Of a DNA stretch of 47,500 nucleotides, positions 22,473 to 34,700 are shown piece after piece. The DNA comes from Glandiceps talaboti (Eukaryota > Hemichordata > Enteropneusta > Spengelidae), in the NCBI RefSeq assembly GCF_964340395.1, contig NC_135564.1, positions 22,182,942 to 22,230,441 of the forward strand. Direction: 5' to 3'. The stretch's first letter is position 1. Every line of letters starts with the position of its first letter. The translations under genes were made by a program, and so were the position numbers. Under the pieces are notes generated by a model. It saw only the letters and a list, made by a program, of their open reading frames with translations. It made no database searches and was not told the origin of the DNA.

Positions 22473-22977
22473 CCGTTAATATCTCAATTGAAATTTCATA
22501 TTTTCATCTTGTATTTATTGCAATGTCCAGTTGTGTGTTTGGGAATCCTGGTAACAGGAGGGAAAGCTGGTCAACTGGCATTGATTTCCTTTCTATGTAT
22601 CATAATTTTGGTGGCTTACTTTGGTATAATACTGGGGAACTCACAATCATTAACATAAACTCTGAATACCCTCTCCCATTTCCTTCAGATAATTTCAATA
22701 CCTGTATACTTCCAGTGTGAAATAGTGTGGTGGGTGGTAGGTACATCAACATTGTATGTGACACACACACAGTTGACTGCAGAAAAAAACATTTCCTATT
22801 GTATATTACATTCACACATACTTAATGATAAATTTTACTGAACACCTTAGGAAAAAGTCACCATGAAATCATCTAAGAAAACCCTGAAAACTGAATTAAG
22901 TATATTTGAAGTGTTCGTGTGTTGTTGATATATAATGTATTATGATTTGTTAGCTTCAGACAGATTATCTTAGGACT

Positions 22978-23053
22978 ATCACACTGGTGGATTTCTATCA
23001 CACTGGTGGATTTCAATCACACTGGTGGATTTCAATCACACTGGTGGATTTCT
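22978..23053. repeat. 19-bp tandem repeat, four copies
   Basis: Copies of ATCACACTGGTGGATTTCT/A start at 22978, 22997, 23016 and 23035. It lies in the probable 3' UTR. Confidence 0.97.
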
Positions 23054-24142
23054 ACTAAGTTATCTCTGCAAGCACCATCAGGTTGAGACAACTGTCAAGA
23101 TCTTCTAACAACTAAAGATACATGTACTGTAATAGAAGGTGGAAGCTATAGCCAAATATCTGAAAGAAACTCATACAATGTTGTATATATAAAGTTTTGG
23201 TGATATTTACTCCATAGATTAACTATTTGAGCAGAAAACATCAAATAAGGAACAACTGTCAAACTTGCATACTGTATCTACCAATTGTGTGTGGATGTGA
23301 AGTTAGCAAAATTGTGCAAATCAAAACACTGATATCAATTCATCAAACTATGAATTGATGCATGGAAATATTGAACTGGAATGAGTTGTAGAACTTTGTT
23401 AGCAAGAAAATAACAATGTGAAAAGTCAACTATTCTTTACAGACGACAGTTAAATCTAGTGGAATATTGGGCAGATTTGACCGGCTTCTCACTCTTCATA
23501 AAAAATATCAACTTAAAATAGATTGTCGTAGATGGAGAGTCACAAGACAATAATATTGGTTGTCGAAATCTTTGAAGGCGTTGTTGGAATTTAAGTGTTC
23601 AGTTTTGAATGACAAACTTGGTGACATGATGACTTCAGTGAATGTTATGTAACACTATCACAGTTTGATGCTAGTGAAAACAAGTCTTTCAGTGGTAAAT
23701 TCTTCACACAGTATCACACAACATAGACTTTGTTCAAATCTGTCTTCTTGGCATATGAAATCTGTAAAGTACCCCAAATTGATCCAGATGTGTCAAAGGA
23801 GATCATACCATTAATAATACACTAGTCAAGTCTTGCATCATGGAAAATCTCCACATGTGAAATTGGATACTTCTTCTGTGTAGCATGACCTCCAGGTCAC
23901 AACCCCATCAAATGGATTTACTTAGTATTTATATTAGTCTATATGCCATCAGAAAATTGTTAATGTGCCGATGTTGACCTGTGACCTTGAAATATACAAA
24001 TCTGTGCAGATACTGAACTAATAAGTTCTGTTCTAAAGAGAGTTCAAGAAAAGGTTCCTTCAGCCAAACCATGTCCTATTTATTGAAACTGTTTGTATCC
24101 AATGTAAGGCTTGGTAATGCTGCAATGCATTCTATGACTGGA

Positions 24143-24148
24143 AATAAA
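24143..24148 (+). promoter_or_regulatory. Candidate poly(A) signal AATAAA (distal)
   Basis: AATAAA is followed directly by GTGCTGTTGCAGTTATG, a G/T-rich context. Use would give a 3' UTR of about 2 kb ending before the 40/42-bp array. Confidence 0.4.
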
Positions 24149-24394
24149 GTGCTGTTGCAGTTATGTATCTTGACTAAAAATGCTGAAAATAATTGGAAAA
24201 ATTGGAAAGCTTAGTATGAAACGTGGTGAATTCCACTTGCCATTTCACTAGTGACTGAAATAGTAATTTAGTGTTTAAATTATTATAGCTGATGATATGA
24301 ACTGTACACAAAATGAAAACCTTCAAATGGAAATATTGTAGAAATTGTGAAAACATTTTGTCATAGTTTGGAATGTGTGCATAAAGTGTAAAAA

Positions 24395-26109
24395 TAGACA
24401 TAGGGTAGGTATTAGAGAAGGACTTTAAACATGGCATAGACAGGATAGGTATTAGAGAAAGACTTCAAACATGGCATAGACAGGGTAGGTATTAGAGAAG
24501 GACTTCAACCATGGCATAGACAGGGTAGGTAGTAGAGAAAGACTTCAAACATGGCATAGACAGGGTAGGTATTAGAGAAGGACTTCAAACATGGCATAAA
24601 CATAGGGTAGGTATTAGAGAAAGACTTCAAACATGGCATAGACAGGGTAGGTAGTAGAGAAGGACTTCAAACATGGCATAGACAGGGTAGGTAGTAGAGA
24701 AGGACTTCAAACATGGTATAGACATAGGGTAGGTATTAGAGAAGGACTTCAAACATGGCATAGACATAGGATAGGTATTAGAGAAGGACTTCAAACATGG
24801 CATAGACATAGGATAGGTATTAGAGAAGGACTTCAAACATGGCATAGACATAGGATAGGTATTAGAGAAGGACTTCAAACATGGCATAGACATAGGATAG
24901 GTATTAGAGAAGGACTTCAAACATGGCATAGACATAGGATAGGTATTAGAGAAGGACTTCAAACATGGCATAGACATAGGATAGGTATTAGAGAAAGACT
25001 TCAAACATGGTATAGACATAGGATAGGTATTAGAGAAGGACTTCAAACATGGCATAGACATAGGATAGGTATTAGAGAAGGACTTCAAACATGGCATAGA
25101 CATAGGATAGGTAGTAGAGAAGGACTTTGAACATGGCATAGACATAGGATAGGTATTAGAGAAAGACTTCAAACATGGCATAGACATAGGATAGGTATTA
25201 GAGAAGGACTTCAAACATGGCATAGACATAGGATAGGTATTAGAGAAGGACTTCAAACATGGCATAGACATAGGATAGGTAGTAGAGAAGGACTTTGAAC
25301 ATGGCGTAAACAGGGTAGGTAGTAGAGAAGGACTTTGAACATGGTATAGACAGGGTAGGTAGTAGAGAAGGACTTTGAACATGGCGTAAACATAGGGTAG
25401 GTATTAGAGAAGGACTTTGAACATGGTATAGACATAGGGTAGGTAGTAGAGAAGGACTTTGAACATGGCGTAAACAGGGTAGGTAGTAGAGAAGGACTTT
25501 GAACATGGCATAGACAGGGTAGGTATTAGAGAAAGACTTCAACCATGGCATAAACAGGGTAGGTAGTAGAGAAGGACTTCAACCATGGCATAGACAGGGT
25601 AGGTATTAGAGAAGGACTTCAAACATGGCATAGACAGGGTAGGTAGTAGAGAAGGACTTCGAACATGGCATAGACAGGGTAGGTATTAGAGAAAGACTTC
25701 AAACATGGTATAGACATAGGATAGGTATTAGAGAAGGACTTCAACCATGGCATAGACAGGGTAGGTATTAGAGAAAGACTTCAAACATGGCATAGACATA
25801 GGATAGGTATTAGAGAAGGACTTCAAACATGGCATAGACAGGGTAGGTAGTAGAGAAGGACTTCAACCATGGCATAGACAGGGTAGGTAGTAGAGAAGGA
25901 CTTCAACCATGGCATAGACAGGGTAGGTATTAGAGAAGGACTTCGAACATGGCATAAACATAGGGTAGGTATTAGAGAAGGACTTCAACCATGGCATAGA
26001 CAGGGTAGGTAGTAGAGAAGGACTTCAACCATGGCATAGACAGGGTAGGTATTAGAGAAGGACTTCGAACATGGCATAGACAGGGTAGGTATTAGAGAAG
26101 GACTTCAAA
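24395..26109. repeat. 40/42-bp minisatellite, about 42 units
   Basis: The unit contains GGTATTAGAGAAGGACTTCA then AACATGGCATAGAC. It joins to the next through either ATAGGATA (42 bp) or AGGGTA (40 bp), with AGTAGAG/ATTAGAG, GAAGG/GAAAG and CATGGCATA/CATGGCGTA/CATGGTATA variants. The centre is mostly 42-bp units, which keeps a 14-residue periodic frame open on the minus strand for about 250 codons. The 40-bp units on the sides break it, so I read it as non-coding. Confidence 0.97.
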
Positions 26110-29100
26110 TCTTCATTTGAACACTTGTGATAATTTGCCATTTGAGATGTCTGATGGCAGCCATTGGTATTTGGCCATGATATCATGATACAGGCTACAG
26201 GCATTGTAAAATTATTTACTACAGTGCAGTCAGTAAGTGAATTTACAGCAGGAAGTGAAAAATAAGCAAGTGAAAAGTGTTATGGTACAGTACGAGTGTC
26301 TCCCTGGCAAACAGGCTGTACAGATAAAAATGTTACACAGGTCGAGGTAAAAAACAAGGAATGTGATTGTACCGGTAAATTGGGTTTCTTTGCTTGGCAT
26401 GTTGATCACCCCTTAAAGTATTTTTTCTTCCAAGTCGTATTGTATTTCAGATACCACACACTCATTCAGCAGTTATATAACTACCTTTCAAAACAATAAG
26501 CAAGTCAAATGAAATGAATAGCTATTCTAAATTGCCACCCTGAAGTTGATTTTATCAAGTGCGTTACAAAGTAGTTTGGTTTTTTTGTGTTTTCTTCCTC
26601 TGGTCGATACGTAATGAGGGAACTTTATTCTGGCCGGAGAGTTCACGTGTGACAACAGAACAAGGTCGGAACAACGTAGAGTAAATGTTTGGATGTGTCC
26701 ACCATTTGTCATCGGAACGTATGCTAACACACAGGTTGGATTATTTGTGTGTATTTCGATTTGACTAGGACAATACTTGTTTGCTATGATTACATTGAAC
26801 AATTGCAAAAAATAATTGTTTTCTTTTTGGTAGAGCTATATAGGTCAAGGATGGCTTCCATTTTATTTCATGGTAGGTGTCAATGAATGACTGGATCTTT
26901 TTAGTTACGTCATCATCTCAACATCCTTTTCGCCAAAAAAATGTGGCCCCCGCTGATATGTATTTATTGAAAGAGGGGAACAGGAGGAGGGGGGGGGGGC
27001 ATTTTGGTTTGCTTGAAAACTGTGTAGTAACCTTTAACCCCTAAAATCGTGGAGACTGCCTGTCAATGCTATGACAAGTTATACAAGGTCGGAAAGTATG
27101 TATAGTTTAACTATTGTGACATAACCGTTGAAGACAAGGGAGGGAACACGTACCAGTAGTCGACAAGGAGATCTTGGCTGATGTGATTCTATTGGCTTGA
27201 GTTAAAAAACGTAGCCGTGTTGACGGTCATATTAGAGACTGTGGGATATATCCACACTATAACATGTATCTAATCAGCTGACCTCATAGACACGGAACCA
27301 AAGCGTGTCTTGATCAAAGAATTGTGATTTTTAACTTTTCTTTAAAGTTATTTGGCCCCATAAAGAGTTAATGCACCGAATCACATTCCAGTGAAGCGCG
27401 GCATTCGAGTTTTGACTTTGACTTCGATATCCATATAATCAGCCATGCTGTTCCGTCATAGTAGTTTTTGCCCGGGGGATCCACCAGTTTGTCCAATGGC
27501 CAAGATAGCTATCAACATACCACACAGTCACGTGGTCGGTGGCAATTATGTTGTCAGCGCTCAAGATCACAGTTTAAACCAAACCAAGGGGGAGGCAGGT
27601 AGAACATCCATTGATAGGAACGTCACGCCAACGTTAATACTGACGAAAAATTACACCAACCACTGTTTTTTTTTGTGTCGTTGACATTATAGAGTTCTCG
27701 CACAATATTGGTTGGTGAACGAAATGTGGTGGTTATATTTTTTGTCCCTCCGAAAACGTAGACGGCCACCCTTACTGTTAGTCTGTAGTCCACAGCAGCT
27801 GTGATGGTATATCAGAATGTCATCAATCAGATTTCGGCCACCAAAACATTGGCTACCTGTCAACTAACCATATATGGACAAGCAGACTATACATGTACGG
27901 TACACGGTCCAGTCAAGTTCACTCGCTGGCAGTACACTTGTCAACATACTGGTACGATGTCGTGACTATTGGGTTGATTATTTTAAAGTACCAAACTATT
28001 ACATGAAGTCATTATATGCTCGTGTTCTTCTGAACCCGCTTTGTGTGAAATTTAAATACTTTTAAAAATATAACATAAATGATGTCCACAATATTGTACG
28101 ATAGGGAAGATACGCTTTTCAGGAAGCTACTGTACTCATCAGTTTGAAGACACTTCTCGTCGATCAAGTAACCGAAAGAGGAAACATAGTTATGTGTACA
28201 CCATTCCTACCGTGGGTTATACTTCCATGGTTGGGTATATGTCATTATGGACTAAAAGTTACGATTTACATACATTTGTAATCAATTTTAACTTTCTTGC
28301 ACACATATCGAAATATAACAAGATTTTAATTATTTTTGGTGACACTCGCGGAAAATGTATCATCGTTGTTTGTTTATGTCAGCAGATGTAAACATTAGAT
28401 TTGCGCTGGTTCAGTAGTGCCCCGCCCCCATGCTTCCTGTGGCCACATGAGTTGACCACACGATCGCTTCGTTACACCATAGACAGTGGAGGGGAGATGG
28501 TTACACTGGCTCAGCATGTTTCAACGCCATGGTAAGGAAGTTTTAGGTGGCTAAAAGGAAATGGTCGTTGAAAGCGGTCAAACCAGAATCGGTACTTCTG
28601 TTATTGAAGAAGTGATACGTATTTGCTTTCCCGGGGCTATTTAGTGAAGCCCTAAGAAGTCTAATTGGAGTCTGGGACCCAGTGTTTTATTGAACAAAGT
28701 TCGAACAAAAAAGTCACATTTCGGAGAGTGCAACAGAGCGTGAATTCAGAATGAGTCGCTCGGTAAAATCAACAGCATGTATGCACAATAGCACTCAGTG
28801 AAATGAAAAGTGGTTGGCTCCGTATGACCCCTGACCTCTAAGATTGACGCCACAGTGGGGCGACAGCGCGATAATGACACGTAAATTACGTTTAATGGGC
28901 GCACTCAATTTGCATAAATAAACACTTGTGTGCACCCCGGGGATCGATTGGTGATAGGCAAAGATGGGCAGGTTGGTACCTTGTCATTTGAGCGCGTGTC
29001 TACATGTCTACAGGTTTTGAGTTATTCATTTACGAAGTATCAGAGCACTCCGTTGACTTGGAAACCAGAATGAAAAGACACGTGCAGCAATACCCCATTT

Positions 29101-29400
29101 TGCAGAGATTACGTTACGTCGTAAAGAATATTTGGGTGTTTATTGGAATAATGATAATCCATGTCTGTACTGAATGTAGAAAATGAGTATGTGACAAAAA
29201 AAGTTAGCACCAAGTCTTTACAACTCGACACAATCATTTAGAACAATAATCACGGTAATAGTTTTATCAACTAAAAAACTTTAAAAAGTGAGAAAACTGT
29301 TAACCATACCATATTTGTAACTTAAACTGTTTTCATTATATTTCGTAGTATAGAGTTTCTGTCCAAAACAGGAGTTTTACGTCATAAAAATTGTAACTTT
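26110..29400. other. CpG-normal non-coding region, no gene recognised
   Basis: CpG returns here (about 21 in 26581-27300 by hand count). Open frames are short, under about 95 codons, and match no family I know. An 11-G run lies at 26989-26999. A possible 5' exon end, GCCATG|gtaagg near 28530, is not supported by anything downstream. This may be intergenic or upstream DNA of a gene outside the window. Confidence 0.5.
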
Positions 29401-29434
29401 CCCTTTGTCCACCCTATCACTTAAGCCTATGTAT

Positions 29435-29452
29435 GTCTGCCTGCCTGCCTGC

Positions 29453-29526
<74 letters not shown>

Positions 29527-29604
29527 GCCTGCCTACCTACCTATCTTTGTCTGTCTGTCTGCATGCCTGCCTGCCTCCCCTCCCCTTTCTCACATTCACA
29601 CACA

Positions 29605-29645
<41 letters not shown>
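29435..29645. repeat. Compound microsatellite (CTGC)n(CTGT)n ... (CA)n
   Basis: CTGC and CTGT units, an interrupted CTGC/CTAC/CTGT part, a C-rich break and then (CA)n. It has no adjacent hairpin like the two repeat elements, so I do not group it with them. Confidence 0.95.
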
Positions 29646-29647
<2 letters not shown>

Positions 29648-29906
29648 ATGGGTACTCACATAGTAAGAATATGTATATTGACATAGACTCGTTGTGTGTA
29701 GACTTTTGACTCTTGATTTTTCGAGCATTTATATGTTGAATGGACGTACGACTTTTGATTCCACATTTTGGACAGCATAGTTTCTAAATTGCCGATTGTA
29801 ATATTTTTCCAAGAATGTTTACTCTTATTTCTGACTGAATGTAGACATATGACCCGAAGTTACAACTGAACTGAGGTTCAGTGTGCTATAGCCTAAGTAT
29901 GGTGAA

Positions 29907-29922
29907 ATGTATGTGTGGATGA

Positions 29923-29982
<60 letters not shown>

Positions 29983-29987
29983 ATGAA

Positions 29988-30019
<32 letters not shown>

Positions 30020-30054
30020 GATGAATGTGTGTGTGTGTGTGTATGTGTGGATGA

Positions 30055-30103
<49 letters not shown>
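29907..30103. repeat. (GT)n tract interspersed with GTGTGGATGAAT
   Basis: Long GT runs are broken four times by a GGATGAAT spacer (first at about 29917), giving a higher-order pattern over the dinucleotide repeat. Confidence 0.95.
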
Positions 30104-30105
<2 letters not shown>

Positions 30106-30129
30106 CAACTGAAAGTAAAAAAAATGCCA

Positions 30130-30790
30130 GACTGATTGCCCTTGTATTTGGTGGGGACATAACTTAAGGCGTGTCGATTGAAAATTGTTTGCATCAGAGA
30201 TGTGCATTTTTGGTCAAAAGATGTGATTTTTGGTCAAAAAACTTGACTCCAAAACTACAGGGCAGATCGGCCTGAAATTTGGTGGAAACGGGGCGTGTAG
30301 ATTAAGAATTGTTCATGACGTGGTGATTATGTCAGTGATATGCAAATTAGGTCTAAAAATGTGTCAAAAATCTATCATTCCAAAACTACAGAGCAGATTG
30401 GGATGAAATGTAATGGGATCTGGGGATGTGTAGCTGAAGGTGTATTCACAACATAACCATCCCACCAGCGATATGCAAATTCAGTCCAAACATTTTGGTC
30501 AAAAACATATCTTGAAAGCTATATGATGAATGGGCTGAAACTTGGTTGGGATGTTTTTGGAGGTATTATTCTGCAGGTATTGTTCAAAATATTTTGACGC
30601 AACTGGCACAAGCAGCCATGGCCACACCCTTAGCAACAGCCAAATGATATCATAAAAATAACAACAGGGGTTAATAGGCGCTTGCCTATTAATCCCAAGT
30701 AGTATCAAATAAACATTCAAAAAAATATAAGCAAATATGCCTAGTAGCAAGACCACGTCCATAGCAACAGCCAAAAACAGTTGTGCCACA
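30130..30790. mobile_element. Degenerate tandem repeat of about 130 bp, about five units, with a hairpin
   Basis: Related segments recur about every 130 bases: TTGGTGG-type starts near 30148, 30278, 30407 and 30541, each but the last followed by GATATGCAAAT-type sequence. CAAAACTACAG.GCAGAT occurs before two of them. Further right, TAGCAACAGCCAAA occurs twice about 127 bases apart. A hairpin, TTAATAGGC-GCTT-GCCTATTAA (30671-30692), lies between those. The units are diverged, so the array is old. A dispersed non-autonomous element with tandem cores is likely, but this is inference. Confidence 0.45.
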
Positions 30791-31040
30791 ATGCCATTGG
30801 CGCCATACTTTAGGTTGTGTAGCGTTTGTGGCTGTTATTTGAATTCACTAGGTACACCTGTATCCATTACCAAGCCAACCCTGCCACCCCCTCCCCACCA
30901 ACCAACCACCCGTTCACCATACACTTCTATAGTTTAATATCAACCTTCTAATTTGCCTACATTTGTCGAGTTTCTCTACCTATCATGATGGAATATTTTA
31001 CACGCTGGTGTTTACTTGTAAACAAACTGTTGGTAAGACC

Positions 31041-31769
31041 GAGACTGGCTAGTCTACTACTACTAGTACTACTACATATATTCCATTGCACACCGAGACT
31101 GCCTTGTCTTCTACTAGTACTACTACATATATTCCATTGCACACCGAGACTGGCTAGTCTACTACTACTAGTACTACTACATATATTCCATTGGACACCT
31201 AGACTGGCTAGTCTACTACTACTAGTACTACTACATATATTCCATTGCACACCGAGACTGGCTAGTCTACTACTACTAGTACTACTACATATATTCCATT
31301 GCACACCGAGACTGCCTTGTCTTCTACTACTAGTACTACTACATATATTCCATTGCACACCGAGACTGGCTAGTCTACTACTACTAGTACTACTACATAT
31401 ATTCCATTGGACACCGAGACTGGCTATTCTACTACTAGTACTACTACATATATTCCATTGCACACCGAGACTGGCTAGTCTACTACTACTAGTACTACTA
31501 CATATATTCCATTGCACACCGAGACTGGCTAGTCTACTACTACTAGTACTACTACATATATTCCATTGCACACCGAGACTGGCTATTCTACTACTACTAG
31601 TACTACTACATATATTCCATTGCACACCGAGACTGCCTTGTCTTCTACTACTAGTACTACTACATATATTCCATTGCACACCGAGACTGGCTAGTCTACT
31701 ACTACTAGTACTACTACATATATTCCATTGGACACCGAGACTGGCTAGTCTACTACTACTAGTAGTACA
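31041..31769. repeat. 54-bp minisatellite, about 13.5 units
   Basis: The unit starts GAGACTGGCTAGTCTACTAC and continues TACTAGTACTACTACATATA then TTCCATTGCACACC. Variants are CTGCCTTGTCTT and CTGGCTATTCT, and two units lose three bases. Because 54 and 51 are multiples of three, long periodic frames (about 240-260 codons) are open on both strands. Neither has a start context or composition that suggests a protein. Most units contain AGACT-GGCT-AGTCT, a small hairpin. Confidence 0.97.
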
Positions 31770-31770
31770 A

Positions 31771-34700
31771 CATTAATAATATAATAGTTTTAAAATGTAG
31801 TACATTAATAAGATAATAGTTATAAAATATAGTACATTAATAAGATAATAGTTTTAGAATATAGTACATTAATAAGATAATAGTTTTAAACTTTAGTACA
31901 TTAATAAGATACTAGTTTTAAAATATAGTACATTAATAAGATAATAGTTTTAAAATATAGTACATTAATAAGATACTAGTTTTAAACGTTAGTACATTAA
32001 TAAGATAATAGTTTTAAACTTTAGTACATTAATAATATAATAGTTTTAAAATATAGTACATTAATAAGATACTAGTTTTAAACTCTAGTACATTAATAAG
32101 ATAATAGTTTTAAAATATAGTACATTAATAATATAATAGTTTTAAACGTTAGTACATTAATAAGATAATAGTTTTAAACTTTAGTACATTAATAAGATAC
32201 TAGTTTTAAAATATAGTACATTAATAAGATAATAGTTTTAAAATATAGTACATTAATAAGATAGTAGTTTTAAACGTTAGTACATTAATAATATACTAGT
32301 TTTAAACGTTAGTACATTAATAAGATAATAGTTTTAAAATATAGTACATTAATAAGATAGTAGTTTTAAACGTTAGTACATTAATAAGATACTAGTTTTA
32401 AAATATAGTACATTAATAAGATACTAGTTTTAAAATATAGTACATTAATAAGATAATAGTTTTAAAATATAGTACATTAATAAGATACTAGTTTTAAACG
32501 TTAGTACATTAATAAGATAATAGTTTTAAACGTTAGTACATTAATAAGATACTAGTTTTAAACGTTAGTACATTAATAAGATAATAGTTTTAAAATATAG
32601 TACATTAATAAGAAAATAGTTTTAAAATATAGTCCATTAATAAGATAATAGTTTTAAACTTTAGTACATTAATAAGATAATAGTTTTAAACGTTAGTACA
32701 TTAATAAGATACTAGTTTTAAACTTTAGTACATTAATAAGATACTAGTTTTAAAATATAGTACATTAATAAGATAGTAGTTTTAAAATATAGTATATTAA
32801 TAAGATAATAGTTTTAAAATATAGTACATTAATAAGATAATAGTTTTAAACTTTAGTACATTAATAAGATACTAGTTTTAAACGTTAGTACATTAATAAG
32901 ATAATAGTTTTAAAATATAGTACATTAATAAGATACTAGTTTTAAACTTTAGTACATTAATAAGATAGTAGTTTTAAACGTTAGTACATTAATAAGATAC
33001 TAGTTTTAAAATATAGTACATTAATAAGATACTAGTTTTAAAATATAGTACATTAATAAGATAATAGTTTTAAACGTTAGTACATTAATAAGATAATAGT
33101 TTTAAAATATAGTACATTAATAAGATAATAGTTTTAAAATATAGTACATTAATAAGATACTAGTTTTAAACTTTAGTACATTAATAAGATACTAGTTTTA
33201 AAATATAGTACATTAATAAGATAATAGTTTTAAAATATAGTACATTAATAAGATACTAGTTTTAAAATATAGTACATTAATAAGATAATAGTTTTAAACT
33301 TTAGTACATTAATAAGATACTAGTTTTAAAATATAGTACATTAATAAGATAATAGTTTTAAACTTTAGTACATTAATAAGATACTAGTTTTAAATGTTAG
33401 TACATTAATAAGATAATAGTTTTAAAATATAGTACATTAATAAGATAATAGTTTTAAAATATAGTACATTAATAAGATAATAGTTTTAAACTTTAGTACA
33501 TTAATAAGATAATAGTTTTAAACTTTAGTACATTAATAAGATAATAGTTTTAAACTTTAGTACATTAATAAGATAATAGTTTTAAACGTTAGTACATTAA
33601 TAAGATACTAGTTTTAAAATATAGTACATTATTAAGATAATAGTTTTAAAATATAGTACATTAATAAGATAATAGTTTTAAAATATAGTACATTAATAAG
33701 ATAGTAGTTTTAAACGTTAGTACATTAATAATATAATAGTTTTAAACGTTAGTACATTAATAAGATAATAGTTTTAAAATATAGTACATTAATAAGATAC
33801 TAGTTTTAAAATATAGTACATTAATAAGATAGTAGTTTTAAACGTTAGTACATTAATAATATAATAGTTTTAAACGTTAGTACATTAATAAGATAATAGT
33901 TTTAAAATATAGTACATTAATAAGATAATAGTTTTAAACGTTAGTACATTAATAAGATAATAGTTTTAAACTCTAGTACATTAATAAGATACTAGTTTTA
34001 AACGTTAGTACATTAATAAGATACTAGTTTTAAACGTACATTAATAAGATAATAGTTTTAAAATATAGTACATTAATAAGATAATAGTTTTAAAATATAG
34101 TACATTAATAATATAATAGTTTTAAAATATAGTACATTAATAAGATAATAGTTTTAAAATATAGTACATTAATAAGATACTAGTTTTAAACTTTAGTACA
34201 TTAATAATATAATAGTTTTAAAATATTGTACATTAATAAGATAATAGTTTTAAAATATAGTACATTAATAAGATAATAGTTTTAAACGTTAGTACATTAA
34301 TAAGATACTAGTTTTAAAATATAGTACATTAATAAGATAGTAGTTTCAAACATTAGTACATTAATAAGATAATAGTTTTAAAATATAGTACATTAATAAG
34401 ATAGTAGTTTTAAAATATAGTACATTAATAAGATAGTAGTTTTAAACGTTAGTACATTAATAATATAATAGTTTTAAACGTTAGTACATTAATAAGATAA
34501 TAGTTTTAAAATATAGTACATTAATAAGATAATAGTTTTAAACGTTAGTACATTAATAAGATAATAGTTTTAAACTCTAGTACATTAATAAGATACTAGT
34601 TTTAAACGTTAGTACATTAATAAGATACTAGTTTTAAACGTACATTAATAAGATAATAGTTTTAAAATATAGTACATTAATAATATAATAGTTTTAAAAT

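Larger units (their letters stand above)
22200..24170 (+). other. SMAD6/7: Probable 3' UTR of SMAD6/7
   Basis: Sequence after the stop is AT-rich, with a TA-rich tract at about 22230-22275, an ATTTA pentamer near 22310, and no further coding frame. It stays CpG-poor like intron 3 (about 9 CpG in 2.2 kb by eye), consistent with lying inside the same transcription unit. The true 3' end could be at either AATAAA candidate or further right. Confidence 0.5.

Noticed and set aside
24627-25382. 251-codon minus-strand frame with a 14-residue periodic sequence
   Set aside because: It follows exactly the 42-bp units of the minisatellite and is broken by the 40-bp units. A Met-rich periodic frame with no flanking gene structure is an array artefact.
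28500-28540. First exon of a further gene ending GCCATG|gtaagg
   Set aside because: Only a donor-like sequence after an ATG. No downstream coding exon or supporting homology is seen in the window.
30985-31776. Long frames on both strands (about 263 and 240 codons) in the 54-bp array
   Set aside because: Open on both strands because the unit is a multiple of three and has no stop in those frames. Composition follows the DNA repeat, not a protein family.
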